64,000 bases of DNA from Hexactinellida sp. DTS-2022 (GCA_028753945.1 JAPNXP010000001.1:17226501-17290500); one strand, 5' to 3'. Positions 34,991 to 47,526 are shown, counted from the first letter of the stretch. Notes: generated from the sequence alone by a model not told the origin. A program made the numbers and translations.

Positions 34991-35149
34991 CCAGAGGACA
35001 TTATTTGGAGGGACCGATGGCACTATGATAACTGTACGTATTTACTGTTTAGAATGCAATTCCCTGTTATTCAGTGAAATCATACTGCTATGGGGGACAC
35101 AGCTGGAATAGGTCGGGATTCCATGCTATGTACCTACACCTACAGTACA

Positions 35150-35505
35150 GTATAATTTGCTAAATGTTACTCAATACAACGGTCATTTGTACATGTGCTA
35201 GCTAAAATAATTTCTTAATGAATCCAGCAATATAATCAACCTGTGTATGAGGCCTTCGAAAGTTACGTAACGCTTCCAAGGAGGAGAAGGATTACTAATG
35301 TGACACACCGCACTTATATTACAAAATGACTAAAAACGTGACGTAGAGAGAGGGGATGTATAATTTTCGTTAATTTTTCGTTAAATTCCACAATATTTAA
35401 ATGCAACCGGCATAACATTTGAAAAGGTTTGAATGCAAGCGAGGGCCACAGGCCCAAGTGCAAGTAGCAAGGACGCGCGTAAAGCGGGCGATCAGCTTGT
35501 ATGAA
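35150..35505 (-). mobile_element. Triloop-hairpin repeat family 2, inverted copy
   Basis: Reverse of the 11722 copy, ending in AAGCGAGGGCCACAGGCCC and GGACGCGCGTAAAGCGGGCG. Confidence 0.55.
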
Positions 35506-35575
35506 TAATATTTGACCTTAAATGAGGACAAAATATTTTGGACTATATAATTCAATGAAACTCATCGGTGAGATA

Positions 35576-37935
35576 GTAGGGCAGATTAGCTGATGGATGT
35601 GGACATCCCGGACCAAAGCACCAATTTTTTTCCACATATAGACCATTGCTTGCTTGGGTACTCGATTTTTGGTAGGATCCACTTCCGCCGGATACATCAT
35701 GACCTCCATCTGGCATTTTCAAAATGACCACATTAATATTATTCGGACAAAAGCCCGCATTCACGAACTCATATTAAATGACTTCGTATATGGTTATTAT
35801 ATGCATAGTTGTAATCAGAACAGTGTGCGCTGTCGAAAGATGGGTCACTTGGTAGAGTTGCTATGATTTCTGAGAATGGAATGTTCAACATTCCACCGTT
35901 GTCAAGGAAACTTTTTAATCTGAATATGGTCATGTGACCCCTCTAATTAACGGAAATTCCATGCTGATTACGAATATCTTATTTCTAGATTGGACTAAAT
36001 ATCACTTGAAAAGTTATATTACATTTAGTGGTTAATGATTAGCTAGTAAAAGTAATAAAGTGAGAATTGTGTGAATACTGTGATGGTATACTAAAAATTA
36101 TGGTTCGTACCATGTCACTAAAAATATTGCTTCTCACAGTTACAACTACAAAGTTCTGTGCATATCCAACGCGCTTTTCTGCACGCGCATCTACCGCCAA
36201 AGTCACTTCTACTCTTGAAACTAGATTTTACGAATTCACTGCATGCTTTTGAAGCCACAGGTAAACTGTTCCATACAGGAACCCATGATTGGGTTTTATC
36301 ATCAATAGTCCAGCCCCGACCTTCTGGAGTAGGTACACGTTGTCCAATTTGCTCACTTGTGCACAATATCCCATGCTGATGTGCAACTCGTTTTGAGTGT
36401 TGTAGTAGTGCATCCCGGGTAAGCGGTATTCTCTCCATTGTTTTCTCCTGACAAAATATTTATTTTCTTCCTTCATCCACATACTAAAAATTACTTGCTT
36501 TATCATTTAGAATATCTGTAAAGCGTTCCAGCAGCTAAAAATGCTGAGCATCGAATTCTACTTTTGTATAAGGGTTGAGTGCCATGTAGGTAAAGGCTAA
36601 TGTCACATCATGATAACAGTTTCAAACCTCCCATGCTGACCACTTGCCTCTCCCAAAAAATGCAGATGTAGTATCACATCCCGTGAAACAATGGGAAACA
36701 GGAAGGGCCAGAGATTTCTCTCTTCCTACTTCTTCGTAGATTGCTATGATACGATAGTATGTAAAAGTTCTTTCCTGTACCAAAAGGCTAACCCAAATGT
36801 TCACATTTTTGCATATGGTAATCAAGTGGTGTAACTTTCCATGTCAACTCCGCGCACTAGACATTTAGTATAGTTATTGAGAAGGCATCTTGTAAATGGA
36901 TCAGAAGTCTAGTGTCAGCTTCCCCATGATCACATAGTGCCATAGAACGATCACTTCCTCGAAGAATAGCTGTGACACCAGTCGTGATGATTATTGATAC
37001 TCCTGAGGATGTATATGTCCCATACTAATACTATATCAACTCTTTTTGGTGTTTGATAGTTGGTTAATGATGTATGGGACACGTAGGCGTCAAGTTTTGG
37101 AAATATAATCAAAGATGGGGGGCCACTTGGGGGGTCTGGGGGGGGCCACCGGGAGGTTTACTAAATATTCCAGATTTGTTTCTTCAGAAACTAAATCTGG
37201 ATATAATGAGTAAACAAACGTGATTCTCACCCTCTATCATCCCTTGGTCGATCAAAATGACCACTTTCATATAAAATATAAATCAACCGACAGGCCCGGG
37301 AGTCGCCCCCCCCCCGAAATCCCAAAATTGGCGCCTATGATGGGACAAATACTTGATTAGCATAAAGTCCGCTTTATTTTATTTTGGCTGCATAGAAAAT
37401 TGAAACGAAGGGACATGATAGATAAATTTATGGCATATCAACTTTTCATTCTTAAGCTAGCTAATCATTAACCCTAAATGTAATATAACTTTTCAAGTGA
37501 TATTTAGTCCAATCTAGAAATAAGATATTCGTAATCAGCATGGAATTCCGTTAATTAGAGGGGTCACATGACCATATTCAGATTAAAAAGTTTCCTTGAC
37601 AACGGTGGAATGTTGAACATTCCATTCTCAGAAATCATAGCAACTCTACCAAGTGACCCATCTTTCGACAGCGCACACTGTTCTGATTACAACTATGCAT
37701 ATAATAACCATATACGAAGTCATTTGATATGAGTTCGTGAATGCGGGCTTTTGTCCGAATAATATTAATGTGGTCATTTTGAAAATGCCAGATGGAGGTC
37801 ATGATGTATCCGGCGGAAGTGGATCCTACCAAAAATCGAGTACCCAAGCAAGCAATGGTCTATATGTGGAAAAAATTTGGTGCTTTGGTCCGGGATGTCC
37901 ACATCCTTTCAAAATATGGGCTTAAGCTGCCCTAC
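35576..37935 (-). mobile_element. Element with ~460-bp inverted arms around a TE-protein remnant
   Basis: 35576-36049 and about 37455-37935 are nearly identical in inverse orientation. The same open frame (containing PDGGHDVSGGSGSYQ) appears in both arms. The 1.4-kb centre holds remnants of a transposon protein (36118-36825). Outer borders and target duplication were not resolved. Confidence 0.7.
36118..36825 (-). pseudogene. Remnant of an uncharacterised metazoan transposon protein
   Basis: Minus-strand pieces 36825-36622 (HCFTGCDTTSAFFGRGKWSAW) and 36438-36118 (GWTIDDKTQSWVPVWNSLP, then a Cys-rich tail with CRKARWICTELCSC). These two motifs, I recall, occur in one repetitive metazoan protein of unknown function. 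Stops and frame changes between the pieces show decay. Confidence 0.55.
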
Positions 37936-37984
37936 TAATAGCGAAATTCGCTGTATAAATTCCTCTTCTTCCACTTCCAGACCT

Positions 37985-38447
37985 GGGGCTGATTACTAGT
38001 GAGTGATTACGATTACGATTACGATTACATCCTTCAGAAAAGCTTGATTATGATTACGATTACGATTACAGGAAAAGTTGTAATCGATTACAATTGATTA
38101 CAATTTCATTTTCTTTACGATCCAATTACGATCGTTCCGATTAAGCACCGGAGTTTCATTCGCTCGAAAAATAAGGCCCATGTGCATGGGGGTGGGCCGG
38201 ATATATCTTTGGGGGTGCAATGAGATCCGCGAACCCTCAAACTATATCCTTATTTAAAGTTATTGTGGAAAATTTGGGGGGGGGGGGGCCTGGTGCCATA
38301 CCTGGGGCTGATTACTAGTGGGTGATTACGATTACGATTACAATTACATCCTTCAAAAAAAGCTTGATTATGATTACGATTACGATTACCGGAAAAGTTG
38401 TAATCGATTACAATCGATTACGATTGTAATCGTAATCAGCCCCAAGC
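37985..38447. mobile_element. TTACGA-rich TIR element, two overlapping or tandem copies
   Basis: GGGGCTGATTACTAGTG begins at both 37986 and 38304. The right end at 38425-38447 is the complement (GTAATCAGCCCCAAG). The ends are packed with GATTACGATTACGATTAC. In style it parallels the ATCGAT-rich hAT elements. Confidence 0.6.
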
Positions 38448-38654
38448 CTGTGACCACTTCCACAGCTTTATCATTTGAATTATTGTCCACCGAATATATT
38501 TAGTCAAATGAATATTTGGTTGAACACTATCCGGTTATATTTAAGTATAACGAGCTCTTCGGTTACGGCTTCGCGAGGGATAACTCAGCCCCTACGCAGT
38601 GTCGCTTTTATTAGGTAATAAATATAATTATACCTATTAGAATTTTTGCTGTGC

Positions 38655-38690
38655 CGACTATACGGCCCAGTTCTAATCTCACTACTTTGG
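38655..38690 (-). repeat. Palindromic mini-element lacking its core
   Basis: Reads CTGTGCCGACTATACGGCCCAGTTC... i.e. the flanks of the mini-element with most of the palindrome deleted. Confidence 0.6.
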
Positions 38691-38737
38691 TATATCTTAT
38701 ATATTAAATCACAATGATTTTTGTTTTGTTTGTTTGT

Positions 38738-39300
38738 TCAGAATTGATTGAGGAACTGGTAAGAGCTACAGGCTTGAAATTTGGCAGGAGGGTGGGAAAT
38801 AGTGTATCTAGAAACAAGTTCTAATATCTAAGAAAAATATTTACATCTTCCCTCTCAAAAGGTGACAAAAAACTTTAGCCTATTTAGCCTATTAAATTCG
38901 AGGGTTTTCCAGTATGGATTAGCAGCTAGCATTCAATTCGTATAAAAGGATTTTAGTGTCTCTATCAATTGTTAAGTGTGCATTATAGAATGCCTATCTG
39001 AGACTTTGATTTAATTGGTCGAGAGGAAGTTCATTCATCCAATCAGTCAATGTGTTCCGTGTGTCTACCCATACATTTCTATCATTCCATTGTGTCTATT
39101 TGATTATTACCAATCAATTCAATAACTTCTCCACAGCCCAAAGTTAGGGGTCCACAGAGTTGTACAGTTCCTTAGTGTTTTTTCTATTTGGAGTTGGTAT
39201 ATTATTATACACGAACATGCGTTAATATCTAGAAAATTGTCAGTTCTAATTAGCATAAATATTCAACAATCAGGCGCTGATTAGTATTTCCCAATTTATT
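38738..39300. repeat. Interspersed repeat family 3, about 560 bp
   Basis: Shared with 59933-60800 (same strand), with 44560-45010 (inverted) and partly with 52600-52820 and 6520-6610. Common blocks include GAACTGGTAAGAGCTACA, TTTTCCAGTATGGATTAGC and TTGGTCGAGAGGAAGTT. Non-coding; class unknown. Confidence 0.65.
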
Positions 39301-39469
39301 TTTTAAGTCCTTATACGTATATACCTATGGCTAGGGCTCACGGATATATAGACGCTTAGGGGGGCACAGCCCTACTCTGAATCAATAGCATTACTGTTAT
39401 GTGGGTCACTAGCGGTAAACTAAATATTACCCATATGATTCCCCGTAATATAATCGACCTGTGTATAGG

Positions 39470-39662
39470 GCATTTGACATTTTTTTATAGGCGACTAAAT
39501 TCAGTTTGAGCTCAATCATACATTACTCAATTTGCATTAAGTCTATTGGAGTATGTATATAAATACAACCGGCATTGATTTGAAAAGGCATGTGTTAGAA
39601 TACAAGCGAGGGCCGCAGGCTCGAGTGCAAGTTGTAAGAACGCGCGTAGCGCGGACCAGCAG
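39470..39662 (-). mobile_element. Triloop-hairpin repeat family 2, partial inverted copy
   Basis: Ends with AAGCGAGGGCCGCAGGCTC and ACGCGCGTAGCGCGG, directly abutting the rolling-circle element that follows. Confidence 0.55.
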
Positions 39663-39664
39663 CT

Positions 39665-40165
39665 TGTCTATATTATTAAAACTCGATTGTTGTGTGTTTG
39701 TGGTTTTATGTGTGTTTGTTTGTTTGTCCGGATGTATCAAAATGATGGGGAATAGAAACTGCATCTATATATGAAATAAAAACTAACTTCCAATTGTTAT
39801 AATAGGTAACAAGTAAGCAGAACACGAATTTCTCATTTATAAATTTCCGAAATGAATAATAATTGTTGTTGTTGTTTACAAAAAAAATGTAACAAATGAA
39901 TGAAAATTCAAAATGAACATGGAAGTTAGCTTTCAACGATATTAGAGGTAAACAATATGCCACTAATTTCGCATTTATTAATATAGAAAATGAAAAACAA
40001 GTTATATCTATGGAAATCTTATAAAGGGATGTATATAACGTCCCTTTATACCATTTTTCCGTGGCAGAAAGGGTGAGGAGTAAGGCCGCATAGCGACCGT
40101 TAACTTGAGGTTTGTATCATCGACCCGTCGCAAAGCTATCGAGACCGAAGGGCTCGTTATTCTGA
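39665..40165 (+). mobile_element. Non-autonomous rolling-circle element (DINE-1/pearl-like)
   Basis: Starts TCTATATTATTAAAACTCG, TG-rich tract, TTTGTCCGGATG, one body unit, then GGCCGCATAGCGACC hairpins and GACCGAAGGGCTCGTTA. No coding capacity. Confidence 0.75.
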
Positions 40166-40284
40166 AACAAGGATATCTCTGAAATAAAGTGGGCTAAAAG
40201 TAAATTTCCAAACGACAAAGGATCGTTTCCATCCGAAACTCCTTTCTGAATGGTTTAATACCTTTTTAGTGACGATAACATTAC

Positions 40285-40410
40285 AAAAAATCTAAAATTA
40301 CAGCTTTGTCGATAGCATGTTCTTTTGGAGGCACTATTAAACGACCAACTACACCTAAAGATATTGCCTTCAAAGGAATATCCTGTCGGAACAGCTGTAA
40401 TTTTAGAATT
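40285..40410. repeat. Snap-back hairpin outside the array, diverged
   Basis: Arms AATCTAAAATTACAGCT and complement with inner GCATGTTC/GGAATATCC. Shows the hairpin moves independently of the array unit. Confidence 0.7.
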
Positions 40411-40661
40411 ATAAATTGAATTCGTATTTAGCATACTTGTTTATCAGTTCTAACTTTGGAAATTCGACAGATTATAATCTAGTTTAATAAAACACGCTAG
40501 ATATATAACTAAATGCCTAATATCCTTCTTAATTATTCCAGTCAGTGAACATTCGGCCTGCAACACACACTCCCTATATTTATCCAATCCTAACTAAATA
40601 CACATCTACAAAACCTAAAGAAATCGAGTCCAAGCTAGTTCTACCTTATTTAATTTACACT

Positions 40662-41030
40662 TTAACTTTTCTTTACATTACGAAACCAGGACTGGCTCAG
40701 AGATGGGTCTGCAGCAGACATCACTGTGACATAGAAAGTGTGATCATTGTAAACTGGAGGTGTTGAAAGAACGTTAATCAGTCCCTGAGAAGTGAGATTT
40801 GCTTGCCCCATTTTCTTCATTTCTTCATTGCCACATTGGAATCTTTCATAACTTGAATTTATGAGTGCATCATCCCCTTTTGAATGAGGTTCAATATTTG
40901 GTGGTTTAGTCCAATGATTATTATTGGTTTGGAGCAAATACCACCTCCCTACTAGGTTATCCAATTTCCAAACACCATTGCTGAATGGTTTAACAGCCTC
41001 CTTTCTATCGAGACTAATCACTACAGCTCG
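40662..41030 (-). pseudogene. Unrecognised coding fragment, about 119 codons
   Basis: An open minus-strand frame with ordinary protein-like composition (segments WKLDNLVGRWYLLQ, YERFQCGNEEMKKMG). It lacks an ATG; an acceptor-like TAG precedes it near 41030. I do not recognise the family. It may be one exon of a lost gene or part of an element next to the MULE. Confidence 0.35.
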
Positions 41031-41272
41031 AAGATATCATGGGTATGTACATGAATCGGTTCAAGACACCCTGATAGTCGATGTCAAGATCTGCGAGTGC
41101 ATCTCTAATGAGAAACAGGATTCCCGATCCAGGATGTTTGAGATCTCTATATATAAATAATCCCAAATGGAGCCTGTGCGTCGCTAGTTTAAGTTGATTG
41201 TGAATTAATTGGGTTTTTCACCAGTAGCTGTTCCAATTACGCCAGCATTAATAACGCACTTGTATGGAATTA

Positions 41273-43176
41273 TTCCCACTTCGTCAATTCCCATTTCGTC
41301 AATTCCCATTTCGCCAATTCGCACTTCGTCAATTCCCATTTCGCCAATTCTCACTTCGTCAATTCCCATTTTGTCAACTTGCTATTTCTTCAATTCCCAC
41401 TTCGTCAACGTTGACGAAATGGGACATAATTACTAGACTACAAGTAAACTCAAATAGGTTAAATAATTATTGAGAAAACACGTTAACACAACTCAACAAA
41501 ACACTCAAAATATCAATTATCTATTTGCTAAATTATTTGCTATGCTGAGCAAATATTCATCGATATCCAATTCACCGCGCGTATATTTCTGACGTAAATT
41601 TTCAATCCTACATTCTAGTGCAATGTACATCTTCTTCTTTGGTGGAGCTAGTGCACCAGCTTGTAGTTGGATAATATCAATATCAATTACAGCTTGTTCT
41701 TTTGTAATAAATTGCATCAATTGATAAATATTAGGATGCCGCCTTCCCAAAAAGCTGTTCAATCTATTGTGCCATCCCTCTAGATGGTTATTTGTGCGAG
41801 GTCCATTCGAGTCGAAAACGTTCCACAAATCAGGTTTGAACGTTCCATTTATCCACGTCCTGTCCATATAATCTATAAATTCGCCAACATTGAGGCCCTC
41901 AGGTGTATCTGCACAAAGTGACTGGAACGCAATGCTTACTTCCCACTCAGGAATGAAAGCAAGTGCCATCATCTCTCGTATAAATACCCTAAATTGATCA
42001 TTGTTCAAGTACTCGGTTTGATAACCTAGACTTTGAACTTTCCTCCAGATTGCTTGAGAAAAATGATAAAAACAACCTTTATGCTTGGATCCTGGAAATT
42101 GAATTGCAATTGATGGGATCAAAGAACTTTCAAAGTCTGACATTATTCTCCTTGGATTCATTTGAAAGTTGCTATTCCAACAAGCTTCTTTCAGCATATG
42201 AAACATTCGATCATATAAAATTCTTGTCTTTCCAGGTAGAAGAACACAAACAAACGGGAATTGTTTCCCCTCTACGAAAGCATGGAGAGTGAAGAGCTGA
42301 TAAAATAAATCTGGACATGATTTGAAAGTTCCATCGAGATAAATACAGTCCGAGTTACATAATATTTCCAAATTTTTCTTTGTTGCAAACATTATAATTC
42401 TTTCAGGATCATTCTCACCAGAGTCTGCAAGAAGCATGTCTTCCCCTTGAATAGTACGAGTCCAATCACCACCAAAAGTAATATCTTGAATAGTTTGTGG
42501 TAGTGAAGGATATTTTGTCATCCGGCCTCGATAAAGTGACGATTTTATAGCGGGAAACTGTGGTAAATTGATCGCTAATTCTGAATGTTCGACTCCTTCA
42601 TACCCTGAAACAGCCGCTATTTCTTCAGCATATATTTTAGAGATTGATGTAGTTTCTTCAATAGCTCTTTTTCTCATTTTTCTTATTACAGTCTGTGCAG
42701 TAATCTTCGCCATACTGGGAGGATGATGATGAATTCCTGACACGTTAATCACAATGTCATCATCCATACTTATCCTCCCATTACAGCTCCTATCTTGACA
42801 TCTCCACCATGACTTAGGACCATTAACTCGAATTTTCTGATACAAATATCCTTCATGGATACTGCACGTTTTCCCTTTGTCGTCTCGGCGAACATGCAAA
42901 CCAGGTAAATATATTTAATAACAATTAGCAAGATATACTTTCATTGCTTGTACACTGATTATATAAGAAAATAACCATCGGTGAAGCCCCAGTAGGTGAC
43001 AAAGGTAACTATTCACCATTGAACAATTGTTTTTGAGCGTTATACATAAACTATTATGTGTATACAAGTTCCCATTTAGTCAACGTTGACGAAATGGGAA
43101 TTGACGAAATATGAAATTGACGATATGGGAATTGACAAAATGGGAATTGACGAAATGAGAATTGACGAAGTGGGAA
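41273..43176 (-). mobile_element. MULE transposon with tandem-repeat TIRs
   Basis: 1.9 kb. The left arm (41273-41425) and right arm (43071-43176) are inverted arrays of a ~14-bp unit (TTCGTCAATTCCCA). Each ends inside with the palindrome GTCAACGTTGAC. Between them lies one intact transposase gene. No clear 9-bp target duplication was seen. Confidence 0.82.
41517..42899 (-). CDS. FLYWCH-MULE transposase, about 460 aa, apparently intact
   Basis: Open from about 42914; the first codon usable in frame near the 5' end is not ATG, so the true start may be in a short upstream exon or at an alternative codon. N-terminal FLYWCH-type zinc finger (WWRCQDRSCNGRI ... GIHHHPP). The MULE DDE core shows Asp189 (CIYLDGTFKSC), Asp255 (IMSDFESSL), the CxxH pair (CFYHF, 276-279) and Glu374 (TNNHLEGWHNRL). 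Such enzymes cut and paste DNA between their TIRs. No stop or frameshift across the domain, so it could be active or recently so, and could mobilise the non-autonomous elements with similar ends. Confidence 0.88.
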   Translation of the reverse strand: MHVRRDDKGKTCSIHEGYLYQKIRVNGPKSWWRCQDRSCNGRISMDDDIVINVSGIHHHPPSMAKITAQTVIRKMRKRAIEETTSISKIYAEEIAAVSGYEGVEHSELAINLPQFPAIKSSLYRGRMTKYPSLPQTIQDITFGGDWTRTIQGEDMLLADSGENDPERIIMFATKKNLEILCNSDCIYLDGTFKSCPDLFYQLFTLHAFVEGKQFPFVCVLLPGKTRILYDRMFHMLKEACWNSNFQMNPRRIMSDFESSLIPSIAIQFPGSKHKGCFYHFSQAIWRKVQSLGYQTEYLNNDQFRVFIREMMALAFIPEWEVSIAFQSLCADTPEGLNVGEFIDYMDRTWINGTFKPDLWNVFDSNGPRTNNHLEGWHNRLNSFLGRRHPNIYQLMQFITKEQAVIDIDIIQLQAGALAPPKKKMYIALECRIENLRQKYTRGELDIDEYLLSIANNLANR

Positions 43177-43189
43177 GATATCAGCATAG

Positions 43190-44085
43190 GCTATGATCAT
43201 ACATATTGTAATTTGTAACCAAAGAACCTGAAGAGCAGGGTGACCAGATGTCCTATTTTTAGAAGGACAGTCCTTTTCAGGATAACTGCCTTCTTATACT
43301 GTGTCCATATTTATCTGTTAAAATTATATTTTCAGTCTGTTCTCTCTAATAGTCCACTTATACTAGTCTACGCACTTATACTATAGCCCTTATTCTCAAA
43401 GTTCTACTTCTCTAATACTGGGTTCTTAACCTGTGGTATTTTTATTTGTATTTGAAACATGTCTTTCTTTTTGAAGTAATTATATCTTACTGTATTTATC
43501 ATTTTAAGCTTACTGTATTCTATGAATGATCAATACCCTCCGAAAATCAATTATCATCCTGGTCATTATTTAAAGAAAAACACTGAACCGTGACCTTCGT
43601 TATATAAGGCCTTACTACTACTCCGAACCATGGATTACTTAAAGGCCATTGATTTTAGGTTATTTATAATTATCTCCATAACTAGTAATGATAGACGTCA
43701 TAAATGTACTATACCTGTATAGGAATTTTGTATCAAGGTATACATAGCATCCTTCAGAATTGTGCTATTTCACCATATGATGACGTAATCGCTATTTTGG
43801 GTGCGAAATATCGTGTTTTAATAACCTGCTTTTACCATAGTTAAACGCGTTATAAATGTTCAAGATTGGAACATGATGATGCCCAGGACTAGTTAAAAGA
43901 AATATATTGAAATTATAAATGGAATGTTGAGACATTCCTCGGTTGCCAGTGAAATGTAAATTTCCTAAAATGAACCATAACTCAAAGACTATCAATTTTA
44001 TGTCAACTGGGTCAAACAAGTCACGGATCAGGCTTTACACGATCGCAAAAACTTCATCCGATCCAAAGGTGATTAAAATATAATT
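43190..44085. other. Intergenic, nothing recognised
   Basis: AT-rich, no coding or TIR signal that I can support. Confidence 0.4.
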
Positions 44086-44089
44086 GTAA

Positions 44090-44480
44090 CATGCTGCTCG
44101 TCCGCGCTACGCGCGTTCCTATAACTTTCATTCTGGCCTGCGAACCCTCGCTTGTATAAAAGCAAATACTTTTTCTAATTTTATTCCGGTATTTATAAAT
44201 ACACGTAATATGTCACGTATAGTGAATTGTAACGAAAAATTACGAAAATTATATATCTCCTCTCCCTACGTCATGAATTTTGCCATTTTAAATAAAAAGT
44301 ACGGTATGTCACATTCGCATTCCTTCTTAACCTTGGAAGCGTTATACACAAGTTGATTATATTGCTGGAATTCCCTGAGTAATTATTTTAGCTGGCCGCT
44401 AGCCTATGTATAATGACCGTTGTATATAGTGACATTTATCAGATTCTACTGTACAGGCAGTACAGCAAGCATGTAAGTAG
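44090..44480. mobile_element. Triloop-hairpin repeat family 2, copy
   Basis: GCTGCTCGTCCGCGCTACGC start as at 11722, GGCCTGCGAACC hairpin remnant, same body through CTGGCCGCTAGCCTATGTA and TGTAAGTAGCAGA. Confidence 0.6.
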
Positions 44481-44559
44481 CAGAGCATGGAATCCCAACC
44501 TTTTTCAGCCGTGGCCCCTAAAGCAGTATTATATCCGTGGATCCCAGCTTTAGGTTTTT

Positions 44560-45010
44560 ATTTAAAAAGTTTTTTATCTATAAATACTAACCCAGTAAGC
44601 GCCGAATATTGACGCTAATTTATACAGACAATTTTATATACTATAATAATCCGATTTCAAATATTGTAATTTACGATCGTTAAGGAACTGTACAATTCCT
44701 TGGACCCAAGTGGGAAATAGTTATCGTATTGATTTATAATAACTGGACATCAAATAGACAATGGAATGTTATAAATGTATGGCTAGACAGACGGAACACA
44801 AATAAGTCATTGGATAAATGAATTCCTCTCGACCAATTAAATGAAAGTCTCAGTTTAGCATTCTATAATGCACACTTAACGTTTGGTAGTTCCACTAAAA
44901 CCCTTAGAAAATCATTTTATATTAATATATAAGATAGGTATTTGTGAATTACTAGCAATGTGTTTAATTATAAACGTTAATATCTAGAAAGAGAAGAGCA
45001 TAAATGCAAC
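44560..45010 (-). repeat. Interspersed repeat family 3, inverted copy
   Basis: Inverse of the 38738 block: AAGGAACTGTACAATTCCTT, CCTCTCGACCAATTAAATG and GCACACTTAACG occur in reversed order. Confidence 0.6.
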
Positions 45011-46611
45011 AGTATCCGATAAGTAGCAAATATATTTACATGCAATTAAATAGCAAAAAATCTAATAATTAGGTTACTTCGCTGGTTAAACTCACTTTGT
45101 ATAGTGTTTCTTTACAGATCTCACTTCTGAGTTGTAGATTAATGATTACTATAATATTGTCTGGGTTTGTAGTTAATTTTGCGTTTAATAGTTTAAGAAT
45201 ACCATTAATATAAGTATTATTATACTATCGTAGGTATAATCCGAGCCATGAGTTGTATATACCTACTCATCAAGAGCTGGAAAATCAGAAATAAATATGT
45301 AGTATACATTGCAGTATATATAGAGATGGTCCAGATTGTACTAACATATACATACACGTATTTAAGCTAATCATAAATTTCCACATAACGTGAGTATAAT
45401 TCACAAAGGATATCATGACTACTTTAAGTGGTATAGGACATTTAATTAAAATAACTATATACACCAGTTATCAAGAGTCATTAGATATCCTCGCTAATTA
45501 GATGACTCGAAATCGCTTCTAAATTTATTGATTATACATTTAGAATTTCAGTTTCTATTTTATCAAGATATAAACTGCTAATGACATTGAATGACATCTC
45601 ACAAAACTTATATTTTTCAAAAATCTAATTATGAATTGTAATTTCTTAATGTTCCTTCCCTAGATACAATATATCCTAACATTAAATACAATCTAAAACT
45701 TTGCGGCAACGACCTCTGGAGGACTCCAGTAAAATGACAGAATATTCGGATATTCATACTTGAGTACCGTATAATCGGAACAATAGACACCGGAATTGCT
45801 TTCTAAATTAACAGTCTTATTAATAAAATTACTTAAAAGACGTAATGCAAATTGAGCAATTTAGGCGCATGACTGAGCTCACACTGAATCTAGGCGCGGT
45901 GAAAAGATTGTCGGTTATCTAACGAAAAATTATGCACAAAGTATATATCCCTCCTTATGTCACGCTATTTTAATACAAAGGGACAGACTGTCACATTATT
46001 AACACTTTCCCCTTGAGTATCACCTAATGTTCAAAGGCACAATACTACAGGTTGATTACAATAAGTGAAATCATATAAATATTTAGGTGGTTACTAATGA
46101 TGGTAGTGACCCACGTAACACTAATACCAGGGGCGTATACTCGTTTTGGAGATTGGTAAGGCCCTTATAGGCTGGATGTTAGGATTGGTAGGGCCATCTT
46201 TGGCATATTTGTGTTAGCTTCTATGGAGAAAATACAATTATTGATAGGGCCATGGCCCATGGACCTACCAGACCTACCGGAGCCTACGCCTATGAATACT
46301 ATTGTTTCAGAGTAGGACTGTGTCCCCTAAGCTGTCTATTTATATCCGTGGACCCCAGCAAATGTATATGTTGCAGTCCAAGTGCGTTTCAACGCCAAAC
46401 GCGTTTGCCGCATTTTAATACAGCCAAACGCGTTTGGCGTGTTTATATACGCCATTCGCGTTTCTAACATCATACCTGATTAATTGGAATATTACATGAT
46501 GAGTGAATCAATTTATATAATATTAAAATGTGCTCGGTTTCAAGCTATTAATTAAAATATATTTCAAATTGACAATAAAGGTTTGGAACCCATCAAAGAT
46601 TTGAGCATAAC
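45011..46611. other. Gene-free stretch with degraded repeats
   Basis: Contains a faded family-2 copy (45890-46110), a possible MITE beginning CAGGGGCGTA (46128-46300) and a cluster of AACGCG / CGCGTT palindromes (46380-46470: CCAAACGCGTTTGG, twice). No gene seen. Confidence 0.5.
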
Positions 46612-47285
46612 GAGCCATTCAATCTCGGTCGCTTTGCAACGAGTGTTTCAACTGATTCGAGGTCTCGCTAGTTTCTATATTATTACACAACAACACATGT
46701 CCATATTATAATTTTGAAAAAAATTAATTTATCATCAGCATATTTGTTTACCTTATCTAACATATATTTGGAATTTAGTCTCTAAGTTGATTTTGATTTT
46801 AATGAATTTGTTTACCTCTTTTTGTAAACAACAACAACAACAACAACAAATGTTCACATTTGTAGACTAATTTTGTAATCAGCAACAGTGTTTTTTTAAG
46901 GATTTGCTTAGAGGGCCCTACCAACAATTAGAGGCCCTCACCCCAACAATTAGGGCCCACTCTACATTTCATGATATTCAGTACTAGCAAGTTAAAAATT
47001 AGAGGCCCATTGTGAAAAATTAGAGGCCCATTTTGGGTCTCTAATTTGCCTTAAAAAAAACACTGATCAGCATACTTCTTTACCCATTCAATCTGATTTT
47101 AGCTAGTTTTGTAAACAACTCAACAAATATTGTTAATATAAATTGTAAATGCGAAATTTGAAATCAATATAATATACTTGTTTACAAATTACAATATACG
47201 GATTGGGGAGTTAGTCTCTACCACATATAAACATGCGGTATCTATCTCCTTATCATGTAAATATGATCTGGACAAACAAAGAATA
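46612..47285 (-). mobile_element. Rolling-circle element, inverted, with nested hAT insertion
   Basis: Reads in reverse from the GAGCC...CGGTCGCTTTGCAACG hairpin end, through CAA-repeat and body units, to ATCTGGACAAACAAA. Paired with 61655-62230. Confidence 0.7.
46886..47065. mobile_element. hAT MITE with CAGTGTTTTTTTAAGG ends
   Basis: 180 bp, near-perfect TIRs, flanked by ATCAGCAA / ATCAGCAT (7 of 8 identical). The duplicate at about 61970 lacks it. Confidence 0.85.
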
Positions 47286-47426
47286 AAGTTTTATATCGTC
47301 TATAAAATCTTCCTTGCTGTTGAATATTGTTAACAAATTGCGGCAATGTACTCATTAGAAAAAAAGTGTAAGTTTCTGATATGGATTAATTCAATTTATA
47401 CAACGTAAACCTAAAAGATAGTAGTA

Positions 47427-47526
47427 CAGTGGATGCCGGTTATAAGCACATCGTCGGGAACTGCAATTAAGGTGCTTATATTCGATATGTTCTTATAACC
47501 GGTGTGCTTATATCCGACATCTACTG
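47427..47526. mobile_element. pogo-like MITE, 100 bp, TA duplication
   Basis: Ends CAGTGGATGCCGG and complement of CAGTAGATGTCGG, then shared TATAAGCAC. Absent from the duplicate near 62503. It lies 110 bp downstream of the RBR2 stop. Confidence 0.85.
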
